This document shows, piece after piece, positions 35,109 through 43,498 of a stretch of DNA of 64,000 nt. The position numbers and the translations under genes are program-made. The stretch spans positions 118,117-182,116 of the forward strand of contig JAEZMD010000012.1 of NCBI GenBank assembly GCA_023435745.1, in the 5' to 3' direction. This DNA is from Bacillota bacterium. GTDB taxonomy: Bacteria; Bacillota; Clostridia; Acetivibrionales; DTU013. Under the pieces are notes generated by a model, which did no database searches, was not told where the DNA came from, and saw only the letters and a program-made list of their open reading frames with translations. Numbering within the stretch: the stretch's first letter is position 1; the number at the start of each line of letters is the position of its first letter.

Positions 35109-36851
35109 TTATTTATTTTGTTCAGCATGATATACCGCCATGCCAATCCGTTTGAGCAGCAGCGGAATATTCTGTACCGGGTCACGGTCCAGTTGCTTTA
35201 TATCCTCCGGCAGCTTATTATATGGAACAAGATATGGCGTGGTCTTATTTTCAGCATACACATGCTCTCCCGCCACCCATCCGTTAGCTATCCTCTCGGC
35301 CGTCCAGGCATCATGCTCCTTTTCAGCAAGATACTCAACATATTCCTCCGGGATTTTCATAATGGGATCACCGCCGCCCTCACGGCGCATTACAAAATTC
35401 ATTTGACGAAGTTTCTCCGGTATATCCATAGCCTGCCGAAGATTGGAGTATTTCAGCGAATCCGAGAGCTTATCATAATCAGGATACTTGAGAGGCTTGT
35501 CCGGATAGCGCTCAAGCTGTTTTTCGTTATACAACTCATGTATTGCCCGTGCAAGCTTTTCAATGTCCTTAAGCTCCGGGCGCGGAAGTATTTCATCCTT
35601 AGGTTCGGGAAGGACGCGCTTCCCAACTGATTTGCATTGAATTGAGACCCTATCAAACAGTGCATCCATATCAAGCAATTTGAACAAAAGCTTCCTCTTT
35701 TCACGGCTAAAATCTGCGGGTAGTGCACCGTTGCGCGCAATCAGAGTCAGCGAAAGCTTTTCATCTGTCACTTCAAGCCCGGCTTCTGACGCTTGGGCAC
35801 GGAGCCTGTCCTTCTTACCATAAGCTTTCCGGTTCCACTCCTGCAGCTCATCGCACAGTATAAGCAGATAAGCAATCGGGTGTGTGTGCGGAGAAAGCGC
35901 GCCAAGGTTAAACGGTTTTTTCATAAACATGTTTTTATAGCAGTTATGAAGAAGTATGGCACTGGCGCTGTCCAGCACCGGCCAATAAAAATATTCGGGC
36001 TTATATTTTGCTGACTGGATAAGGTAGCCATACCATTTGAGTACGATGATTGAGCTATAATATCCATGATCAATAAAGCCGAAGCGCGCCATAACATTTA
36101 CAAAATCATCCAAAGCATATTTTGCCGCTTTCAGTTCAACGCCTAAAGATGAGTGAATCTTGTGAGCCAACAGATCAACGGGTTTAAGAGCATCTATGCA
36201 GAGGCTGTCCTCATATCTGTCAAAGTAGCATTTTGCAAAAATTCCTTTGGGTGTGATCTCAGCTATCCGATTGAGCTCCTCAAAATTTTCAAACGAAAGC
36301 TGCACGTTGACCGGTTTCTCCCTGCCTCCCACCTCTGTAGCAAAATCGATGTATTTGTTGATTTGCCGTCCGACAATTTCCACAGGGTAGCCCACATCAT
36401 GGAATAAGGATGCAAGACCCCAGCGGTAGTAGAATTCTTCGTTTCTGGTATCGTATGATAATGGGTATTCCTTCTTGTCCATAATAATTTTTTCAAAAGC
36501 AGCACGAAATCTGGAATTGCCCGCGTAAATACATAAGCCAAGAATAAAGACATTTACGGAATGGACATAATGGTCGCGCTGCTTATCGATAAGAACTGAA
36601 GCATTTTCCTCATAGCTTTTCAGTACGTCAAGCAGGTCAATAAATGGATTCGAACTGCCCTCGAGCACAATTCGGTAGCTGTCGAAAAATGTCCTGTAAA
36701 CAGCCAGGGCTGTTCCTTTTGTTCCATTATCCAGAAACTCCCTGATGGCCTGACGCATGAAGATCTTGTAAAAATGTCCCCGTTCCTTATCTTCAAACAC
36801 TTCTAAATTATCGAAAAAAGCTTCAACAAGTTTTTTTATCATATCTCGCAT
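35109..36851 (-). CDS. HD-domain protein with C-terminal RyR domain
   Basis: This 580-aa cytoplasmic protein has an HD-type metal-dependent phosphohydrolase core at about residues 90-270: 'RDHYVHSVNVF' (His94/His97), 'SLFHDVGYP' (His151-Asp152) and 'DHGYYSS' (Asp261-His262). Residues about 467-572 match the prokaryotic RyR repeat: 'SNLRQAMDIPEKLRQM' and 'KEHDAWTAERIANGWVAGE', then 'TTPYLVPYNKLPEDIKQLDRDPVQ'. RyR domains are found in ryanodine receptors and many bacterial signalling proteins and are suspected ligand-binding modules. It is the last gene of the four-gene NACHT operon (24-bp gap). Nucleotide or phosphoester hydrolysis is the likely chemistry; substrate unknown. Confidence 0.82.
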   Translation of the reverse strand: MRDMIKKLVEAFFDNLEVFEDKERGHFYKIFMRQAIREFLDNGTKGTALAVYRTFFDSYRIVLEGSSNPFIDLLDVLKSYEENASVLIDKQRDHYVHSVNVFILGLCIYAGNSRFRAAFEKIIMDKKEYPLSYDTRNEEFYYRWGLASLFHDVGYPVEIVGRQINKYIDFATEVGGREKPVNVQLSFENFEELNRIAEITPKGIFAKCYFDRYEDSLCIDALKPVDLLAHKIHSSLGVELKAAKYALDDFVNVMARFGFIDHGYYSSIIVLKWYGYLIQSAKYKPEYFYWPVLDSASAILLHNCYKNMFMKKPFNLGALSPHTHPIAYLLILCDELQEWNRKAYGKKDRLRAQASEAGLEVTDEKLSLTLIARNGALPADFSREKRKLLFKLLDMDALFDRVSIQCKSVGKRVLPEPKDEILPRPELKDIEKLARAIHELYNEKQLERYPDKPLKYPDYDKLSDSLKYSNLRQAMDIPEKLRQMNFVMRREGGGDPIMKIPEEYVEYLAEKEHDAWTAERIANGWVAGEHVYAENKTTPYLVPYNKLPEDIKQLDRDPVQNIPLLLKRIGMAVYHAEQNK

Positions 36852-36875
36852 TTATTCCGTCCTCACAATCTTATA

Positions 36876-37973
36876 TCATTTTGCCTCTGTGTTATTACTT
36901 CTGCTTCTGCCTATGAACCCCCCGACAGCCGACAAGGATAATAGTACGGCAGCAACATACCACCACCATTGTCCCAGTTTGAAAGCAAAGTACCAAGAGG
37001 CAGCAGCAAGAGTGACACTCAATAGGGGGGAACCGCCGCTGCGCCCTTCCCGGCGTGATTTCAAAGAAGATGCATTTGAACCATAGCCCTGCATTATTTC
37101 ATTAATCAGCTCAGAATTCTCAATAATTTTCATTGCATCCGGAACCGACATGACCGTATTACTGGTTGAGGCCATATTCAATAAAGCTCTGCTTTGTTCG
37201 GTCAGGTAACCGATTTCTTCTTCGCCTGCATCAGGTTCCATGATATCGCTTTTGCTTTCATTGATTATACGGATAGCTTTATCAAGCATAAAGAGATAAT
37301 CATTGGGATCTAAGTATCCTGAAATATTTTTATGATAATTGTCCGCCTGAGCTACAAGATTGCCAATTGATGCAGAATAATTCGTCGCACACATTTTTAA
37401 GTCTGTACGTGACAGGCGCAGCTTACGCCGGTTTTGCAGCATAAGTCCATAGAGCGATGCAGCCGAGCCATACATTGTACTTGATTGGCCCGTGCTTCCA
37501 TTGGCGCCGGCATAACGTGCTGCAAGAAGGAGCATGTTCACACTCCATGGCTGCCCTTCATCACGCATGCTTGCGATCAGATCCACCTGACTGCTTTGCA
37601 GTGCTGTGTGCGGCCTGACAGACTTAATCTTTTCCATGTATTCAAAATATTCATCATATGATAAAGCAATGTCCGCCATTATTTCGCACTGTTTTATATA
37701 CATATCCTCCATTACCTCCCTCAAGGAAGGAATGTCCGATATTACGCCCGGATTCTTGCCCGTCCAGTCAAGCAGCGCAAGGCACCACGCCCGGCATGCC
37801 TCGCCGTCTCCGGCATAATAATGGCACGCTTCCAATACAGTATGAAGGCATAGTATCTTGAACTGCGGGTAATCTGCCTCTCTTGCCGAATTCAATGCGT
37901 AGTCAAGCGCTTCTCTGACCTTGTGGGCAGCAATTTGCTGCTGTGATTTTGCAGTGAATGTATTGACATCCAT
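36876..37973 (-). CDS. helical protein with C-terminal membrane hairpin, NACHT operon
   Basis: This 365-aa protein is mostly alpha-helical, with TPR-like pairs in residues about 1-270, an Arg/Ser/Gly-rich linker (about 305-316) and two C-terminal hydrophobic helices ('LLSVTLAAASWYFAFKLG' and 'WWYVAAVLLSLSAVGGFIG'). No named family was recognised. The tail anchor places the helical body in the cytoplasm. It lies 20 bp downstream of the STAND gene and 24 bp upstream of HD-RyR. A membrane-acting effector or a scaffold for the STAND protein are both possible; the sequence does not decide. Confidence 0.7.
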   Translation of the reverse strand: MDVNTFTAKSQQQIAAHKVREALDYALNSAREADYPQFKILCLHTVLEACHYYAGDGEACRAWCLALLDWTGKNPGVISDIPSLREVMEDMYIKQCEIMADIALSYDEYFEYMEKIKSVRPHTALQSSQVDLIASMRDEGQPWSVNMLLLAARYAGANGSTGQSSTMYGSAASLYGLMLQNRRKLRLSRTDLKMCATNYSASIGNLVAQADNYHKNISGYLDPNDYLFMLDKAIRIINESKSDIMEPDAGEEEIGYLTEQSRALLNMASTSNTVMSVPDAMKIIENSELINEIMQGYGSNASSLKSRREGRSGGSPLLSVTLAAASWYFAFKLGQWWWYVAAVLLSLSAVGGFIGRSRSNNTEAK

Positions 37974-37993
37974 TTAATTTCCCTCCCTATAAG

Positions 37994-40900
37994 TTAGTTA
38001 ACACTATCGTAATTAATATTCAGCGAATAGATATGGCTGCTGCCGCTGAGCGCCAATAGCCTGTCCCTATCCCTCCGGGCAAGCAGACGAAACCCGCCCT
38101 CAGAAGCGATGGATGCCATGTATTTCAGGCTTCCCGCCTCATAAGCCGATATCACTCCGCCTCCGCAGACGACCAATGTATTTTGAAAAACGCAGAAGCT
38201 GTTGTTTTTTCGTTCAAATGGAATGTCCATACTTTTTTCCCGGCAGCCGGCAAACTCATCCGCCGTACCGTAGCTTACTGTCGGAATTGTAACGTCGCTG
38301 CCCGAATACGGTGTGGAAAAGAAAACATACAGCATGCCGTCATTTTCGCTGAAGCAGGTATCGATGAACATCCCTCTGTCTTTAGAAAAGTACCGCTCAC
38401 AGATTAGCTTGAGTGATTTGTCCTCATTTATTCTATACAGAAGCAGCAGATAGGGAATACTACTGTTTACTGCACGCGCATTTACCGATACTCCTGTCAG
38501 AACCAGAAGATCACCGAAAACGTGCAAAGAAATGGAAGACAGCCAATAGTCGGAAAGCGACGGAAGCTTGATACCCTCCGGAAATTGATGCAGAAAGCCG
38601 GATGTATCCGCACAGTAATAGCCGTCCCTTACAGCCGCCACAGAAACCGGCTGAAACTTCGCAGCGCGCTTATGAACTGTTAGCTGTGCCAGGTCAACGA
38701 TTGACATATTGCCAATTATATCAAAGATAATCAGATCTTTATTGATTTTCAATATAGATAAAATTCCGGCGTCAAGTTGAACCTTCGCAGCCTGTCCGCC
38801 GCAAAGGACAGTGATTTGTCTGCCCGAGCGCTCACTGAACACCTGTATAAGATCGTCCCCATTTAAAAACACGGTCACAAGAATCGCAGAAGCCGTAATA
38901 TCCTCCGTCACCGAGGCAGTCATCACATGCTGGTCGGAAATGATGCGGATCAATCGTCCGTCATACGACGCTGATATTTTCCTGTTGTGCTCCAGTTCAG
39001 CAAATTCGCCTGACTTTAAGCTCTCCTTCATATCCCACAGAAAAGCATTGCGCCTGCTTTCAGCTATGCACAAGATCCCATTCTCAACCTCCAGCAGCAG
39101 CGCGTATGACATACCGGTTTTAATCCGGCTCTTTTCACTGCCGTTGGCGTCAAGCAGGCGGATCGTCGCATCACTTGATGCAATGGCGATACCTCCGCCT
39201 TTCAGCACCACAATGCCAAGTATTTCGCACTCCGGCAATTCAAACATTATTAGTGCCTTTCCTTCATCCTCACGATAAAGCTTTGTCCCATGCGATGTTC
39301 TCAACGCAAATACATTGACGGTTCCTCCGACAGCCAAAGCGGTGACATCCCCTTCTTCAGGCAAAGATATTTTCTCTTCTCCATCAGATATCCTCGCTTC
39401 TCCATTGGTGCTCAGCTTTACTATGGTATGCATGTCCTTTTGATACCACAGACAGCCGCGGTCAAAAGCAAACACAGCGTCGGAGAACATAGGCAGATAA
39501 TAATCCAATAAGAGCTCGCTTTGTGAAGCAGCGAGAGTCGGCCCATTGAAAATAAGCCTTATGACCTCTGCTGTCTCGTCGTCATAGGTAACGGCGATCC
39601 GATCGCCGCCGGAGGATGCGAAAATACCCAGCGGCCGTTTTGGTGCTGTTGCAATCACTTTTTCATCCGGCGTCATTGTATCTGTATAAATTAACCTCAG
39701 GCGGCCGAGACCCTCTGAAAAAATTGCAAAGGCTGCATTTTGGGGAATACAGACCGCGACTGTTTTATCCAGCTTGTACGCCGCGGAGATTTTAAGCTGA
39801 AGGCCTGCCGCATCCGCGGAAGTTTGACAATAGGACGGCGAAGCCAGCCTCTGCGGGATAATATGCGGCATGGGTCTGCCCGGAGCCTTCAGCATATCCC
39901 ATGCGTTTGCAAAATCACATGAAAGCGCCGTAGAGAAAAATGAATTTTTATATTTCGTAAATATGTCTGAAAACCGAATAAGCAGATCTCTGAATTTTTT
40001 GGCGTCGGAATTGAGCTTCGGAAGAAAATCATAATCAGATATCAGTTCCCCGCTTCCGCATGTAGAGCAGCGCGCATTAACGTATGCACAGTTGGTCAGA
40101 AGTTCTTCTCCCAGACGAATATCCGATTGGCACAGGTGATACAAAAGCTCCGTCAGAGCTCTGGGGTTTTCTGTCAGAAAACTCCCTGTTCCTTCGCAGT
40201 AACAATAAGAAGAAAAGCACGCTGCAAGAAGCTTGTGATTTTCGGTCCTTGAATCCCGGTAACGTTTATCCGCCGCAATCCGGAAGCTTTCATACAAAAA
40301 ATCGGTACGGCCCTCACGGCTGGCGGAAAAAACGCGCACCCTGCGAAGATATACACGCAAGGCGCAACGAATCATTTCCTCATCGGCATCAGGAAACCTG
40401 TTTCTGAAACAGAATGTGAGCTCGTCCTCTGTAAGGCCTCGCCTGGCACAGGCCAGCAGGCCGAACAGCAACGGAACGCACATCCTTCCGGAAAGCCTTG
40501 TGACATAAGAAGTGTCCTGCTCCAAACCTGAAAGAACCTCATCAAATGCTGAAACCGGGTCCTCCCCAAAGGCAATGATCTCAGACTCAAGCTGCTTATA
40601 TGAGCCGAATACCCTGAGGCTGGAAAGGACAATTTTTAGAAACAGTGGATTCTCTGAGCTTTTTGCCTCGCAGATAGCCTCTATATGAGATTCATCCAGC
40701 TTTTTTAAATAATGCTTAAGATATTCATCTATCAGGCTTTTCTTAGCATCATATGTGTAAAACGGCTCGATTTTATGTACAATCGCATGCTGAGATACTG
40801 CCTTTATAGCTAAACTAGACAAAGCATCATCTTTAAGGCTGATAATCAGCTTCAAACCGTCCGGAAGCTCATGCGGCAGCCAGGATAACATATCTGTGCC

Positions 40901-42067
40901 GTTTGGGAGCTGGTTGATCCCGTCAATGATCAGGATACCCCCCAATTGAGACAACAAATTTGCAATGTCTCTTTTGATTTCCTCCAACCCGCCCTTATAC
41001 TTTATACCGTGCTGGTCAAAAATGCTTTTCCACAAGCCAAACTGTGATGAGGATAAATCCGAAGCACAGCAAAAACGCGCCGTGATATTACGGTGTGATC
41101 GGCCTGCGCTCAAGACAGAATTTGCCAGCAGCGTCGATTTCCCCAGGCCGGACTCTGCCGTAAGTATAAAAAGCTTTCTGCTTTGGGAGGAAATATATTC
41201 ATTCAATGCGAGAAAATCATTTTGCCTCGGTATAAACCCTTCCGAACAATGGATAATAAATTGTTCCTGCTGCTCAAGATCTTTCTCAATTGGACTTATC
41301 TCAGCGGCGGCACAATTATCGGGAAATTCAAGCTCTATTTCTCTTTTTAGCGCCTCTATGACGGCCTCCTGTAACGGAGCTCCATTTGCTTTAAAGTCCG
41401 TCAGACGGCCCCTTGAGGCTCCCTCGCCCTCAGTTTGAAGCTCGGGAGAAATAAAGGCTTCGTCCCAGCGGCAATCATAATCACATACGACCCATCTGCT
41501 TCGCACCTTCTCTTTGAAGCATGCTAACTCCCGGTCTGCAAGCAGCTGATCTTCTGCTGCTGAATTAGTATAGATTTTTCTTTGCACATCGCTCAACGCA
41601 ATGTTAGTAAACGGATCGCTCCGGAAAAAGAACAGAGCATGCTTTACAGGCTGCTGTACAATATTATTTCCATCCGCTATCCGAAGCATAGGCCGAAGCA
41701 GAGCATGCTCAATCTCCATCTCGGTAACCGAGCATTTTCCGACATATTCTTCAATACAGGGATAGTTTTTATATGTATTTTCACTTATGTCTTCCGACTC
41801 AGGAACCCAACCTCGCCGCTGCCCCAGAAAGCATAGAAAAAAAGGCCGGCTCTCATCAATGTTGTTCAGACAGGCCAAAACGGTATTGTGCGCCATTGAA
41901 TCCGCAGTTGATACACCCCATCGCAGGTCAATATCTATAAGTCTGAGCTTGCGCTTTTCACACCAGAGCGACAGCTCAGGAAAAACATATTTCACAAGAT
42001 AGTCCCGTTCTGCGTGCATATCGTTAAAGGTTGAGCTTATAAAAATCCGGACCGTTTTCCACTGCAT
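37994..42067 (-). CDS. DUF4062-NACHT-beta-propeller STAND ATPase
   Basis: The start is ATG 42067, 7 bases after AGGAGG (a GTG at 42073 is too close), giving 1357 aa. Residues about 4-125 are DUF4062 ('VRIFISSTFNDMHAERDYL', 'IDLRWGV', 'FFLCFLGQRRGWVP'), a TIR-like domain also seen in TEP1, NPHP3 and NWD1. A NACHT-type ATPase follows: P-loop 'AESGLGKST' (about 304-312), Walker B 'LIIDGINQL' (Asp382), 'NPLFLK' (473-478), and a helical arm to about 710. The C-terminal 600 residues form repeated short beta-strand blocks like a degenerate WD40 propeller. No membrane helix. The architecture is that of NLR-type sensors: the propeller would recognise a ligand, NACHT would oligomerise, and DUF4062 would signal. 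Confidence 0.9.
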   Translation of the reverse strand: MQWKTVRIFISSTFNDMHAERDYLVKYVFPELSLWCEKRKLRLIDIDLRWGVSTADSMAHNTVLACLNNIDESRPFFLCFLGQRRGWVPESEDISENTYKNYPCIEEYVGKCSVTEMEIEHALLRPMLRIADGNNIVQQPVKHALFFFRSDPFTNIALSDVQRKIYTNSAAEDQLLADRELACFKEKVRSRWVVCDYDCRWDEAFISPELQTEGEGASRGRLTDFKANGAPLQEAVIEALKREIELEFPDNCAAAEISPIEKDLEQQEQFIIHCSEGFIPRQNDFLALNEYISSQSRKLFILTAESGLGKSTLLANSVLSAGRSHRNITARFCCASDLSSSQFGLWKSIFDQHGIKYKGGLEEIKRDIANLLSQLGGILIIDGINQLPNGTDMLSWLPHELPDGLKLIISLKDDALSSLAIKAVSQHAIVHKIEPFYTYDAKKSLIDEYLKHYLKKLDESHIEAICEAKSSENPLFLKIVLSSLRVFGSYKQLESEIIAFGEDPVSAFDEVLSGLEQDTSYVTRLSGRMCVPLLFGLLACARRGLTEDELTFCFRNRFPDADEEMIRCALRVYLRRVRVFSASREGRTDFLYESFRIAADKRYRDSRTENHKLLAACFSSYCYCEGTGSFLTENPRALTELLYHLCQSDIRLGEELLTNCAYVNARCSTCGSGELISDYDFLPKLNSDAKKFRDLLIRFSDIFTKYKNSFFSTALSCDFANAWDMLKAPGRPMPHIIPQRLASPSYCQTSADAAGLQLKISAAYKLDKTVAVCIPQNAAFAIFSEGLGRLRLIYTDTMTPDEKVIATAPKRPLGIFASSGGDRIAVTYDDETAEVIRLIFNGPTLAASQSELLLDYYLPMFSDAVFAFDRGCLWYQKDMHTIVKLSTNGEARISDGEEKISLPEEGDVTALAVGGTVNVFALRTSHGTKLYREDEGKALIMFELPECEILGIVVLKGGGIAIASSDATIRLLDANGSEKSRIKTGMSYALLLEVENGILCIAESRRNAFLWDMKESLKSGEFAELEHNRKISASYDGRLIRIISDQHVMTASVTEDITASAILVTVFLNGDDLIQVFSERSGRQITVLCGGQAAKVQLDAGILSILKINKDLIIFDIIGNMSIVDLAQLTVHKRAAKFQPVSVAAVRDGYYCADTSGFLHQFPEGIKLPSLSDYWLSSISLHVFGDLLVLTGVSVNARAVNSSIPYLLLLYRINEDKSLKLICERYFSKDRGMFIDTCFSENDGMLYVFFSTPYSGSDVTIPTVSYGTADEFAGCREKSMDIPFERKNNSFCVFQNTLVVCGGGVISAYEAGSLKYMASIASEGGFRLLARRDRDRLLALSGSSHIYSLNINYDSVN

Positions 42068-42097
42068 AAGCACGCCTCCTATTGGATGTTTCTGGTC

Positions 42098-42667
42098 TTA
42101 CCCGGCGCATTCAACAGCGCAATTGTAAATAAACCGGGCATCCGGACACCATCCCATTAGTTCCGCCGGGTATTCTCCATCCGGCAATAAGACGCTTACG
42201 CTAACTTCAAGGCTTTCCATAAAATTATCGAAGGTTTCCTTCAATGTACTCCTGTCAATTGTAAGTATCAATGGAATATTTGCCTGTGCATTGCCTTTTG
42301 TAAAGGTCTGCATATATTGAATAACTGTTAGTTTCGCCGCTTCAGGCAGTGAAAGGATGGAATCGGCACTCTGATCCGGCAGGTTGGCAATATGGGTGCA
42401 CAAGCCTTCATCTATTCCTTCTGTGAATTCTGCCCACGCTTTCTTATCAAAGCCCCTTATCAGCCTGATAAATATTCTGGAACCTTCTACATATGCGCAA
42501 TACGCAGCAAAGCACAAAACCTCATATAAAGCGGCGGAACGTATTCCGTCACTGACTTCCTTTTTTACCGGTTCATTCAATATTGCTTTGGACATATAAT
42601 CATTTATCTTTCTAACCATTCCTGTCCAAAATATGGTTCCCTGCTCATATGGCGACGGCTTCCCCAT
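42098..42667 (-). CDS. 189-aa protein of unknown function, first gene of the NACHT operon
   Basis: The ATG follows GGGGG at a good distance; the product is cytoplasmic (no signal or membrane segment). The N-terminal half is helical ('IRSAALYEVLCFAAYCAYVEGSRIFI'), and the second half contains beta-strands ('NIPLILTIDRSTLKETFDNFM', 'VSVLLPDGEYP'). No family was recognised. It ends 31 bp before the start of the STAND gene and both point the same way. In STAND systems such small leading genes can encode adaptors, inhibitors or effectors, but nothing in the sequence assigns one of these here. Confidence 0.65.
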   Translation of the reverse strand: MGKPSPYEQGTIFWTGMVRKINDYMSKAILNEPVKKEVSDGIRSAALYEVLCFAAYCAYVEGSRIFIRLIRGFDKKAWAEFTEGIDEGLCTHIANLPDQSADSILSLPEAAKLTVIQYMQTFTKGNAQANIPLILTIDRSTLKETFDNFMESLEVSVSVLLPDGEYPAELMGWCPDARFIYNCAVECAG

Positions 42668-42790
42668 GGCTTACCCCCACTGTATTAATTCATTCACTTT
42701 ATTTGCCATTATTTTCGCCGTAAAGCAGTCCTTTTCCTTCTTTTCAGCATCATTTTTATGCAGCAAGCCCGGTTTATTACCGCGATACCC

Positions 42791-43486
42791 TCATTTATCG
42801 GTAAATCGATAGCCAATGCCTACCTGTGTAAGAATAAAACGTGGGCTTGCAGTGTCTCTTTCAATTTTCCTGCGCAGGCTTGCCATAAATACACGCAGGC
42901 TTTTGGCATCGCCAACCTCTCCGTAGCCCCAAATCTGATTAAGGATATAGTTGTGTGTAAGTACCTTCCCCCGATTGGTTATCAGCAAATTAAGCAGCTT
43001 ATATTCCGTAGGCGTCAGATGGACTTCTTCTGTATCAATAAAAACAATACCCTTTGTATAGTCCACAGTTAAATAGTCGCATGTAAATATCTCCTTATTC
43101 ATCATTGCAGCCATATTATTAAGCTTGCGTTCCGCAACCCGGATTCGTGCCAGGAGCTCACCCGTGTGAAAGGGCTTGGTGATATAGTCGTCTGCTCCAC
43201 AGTCAAGAGCCTGAATCTTCTCACTTTCTTCCTCCCTGGCAGAGACAACGATAATCGGCACATTGCTCTTTTCCCTTATCCGCTCGATAACCGCTATTCC
43301 ATTCATATCTGGCAGGCCAAGATCCAATAAAATGATGTCCGGATTATTTGAATAAAACAACGAGACAGCTTCTTTTCCTGTCGCCGTTAAAATGGTTTTA
43401 TAGCCCTCATCCTTTAAAAGCATAGTAATGAGGGACATGATATATTTGTCATCCTCTACGACCAATACCGTTACTGTGTTTCCCAT
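42791..43486 (-). CDS. kdpE: KdpE-like response regulator
   Basis: This 231-aa protein has a receiver domain (acidic pair D12-D13, phosphoacceptor D55 in 'LLDLGLPD', Lys in 'YITKPF') and an OmpR/PhoB winged helix ('LTPTEYKLLNLLITNRGKVLTHNYILNQIWG'). It is closest in feel to KdpE, and the kinase gene 12 bp upstream is KdpD-like. It would control the K+ uptake genes of the same operon in response to turgor or K+. The reading frame stays open past its TGA stop for 39 more codons. Confidence 0.9.
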   Translation of the reverse strand: MGNTVTVLVVEDDKYIMSLITMLLKDEGYKTILTATGKEAVSLFYSNNPDIILLDLGLPDMNGIAVIERIREKSNVPIIVVSAREEESEKIQALDCGADDYITKPFHTGELLARIRVAERKLNNMAAMMNKEIFTCDYLTVDYTKGIVFIDTEEVHLTPTEYKLLNLLITNRGKVLTHNYILNQIWGYGEVGDAKSLRVFMASLRRKIERDTASPRFILTQVGIGYRFTDK

Positions 43487-43498
43487 CAGCTCTCCTCC

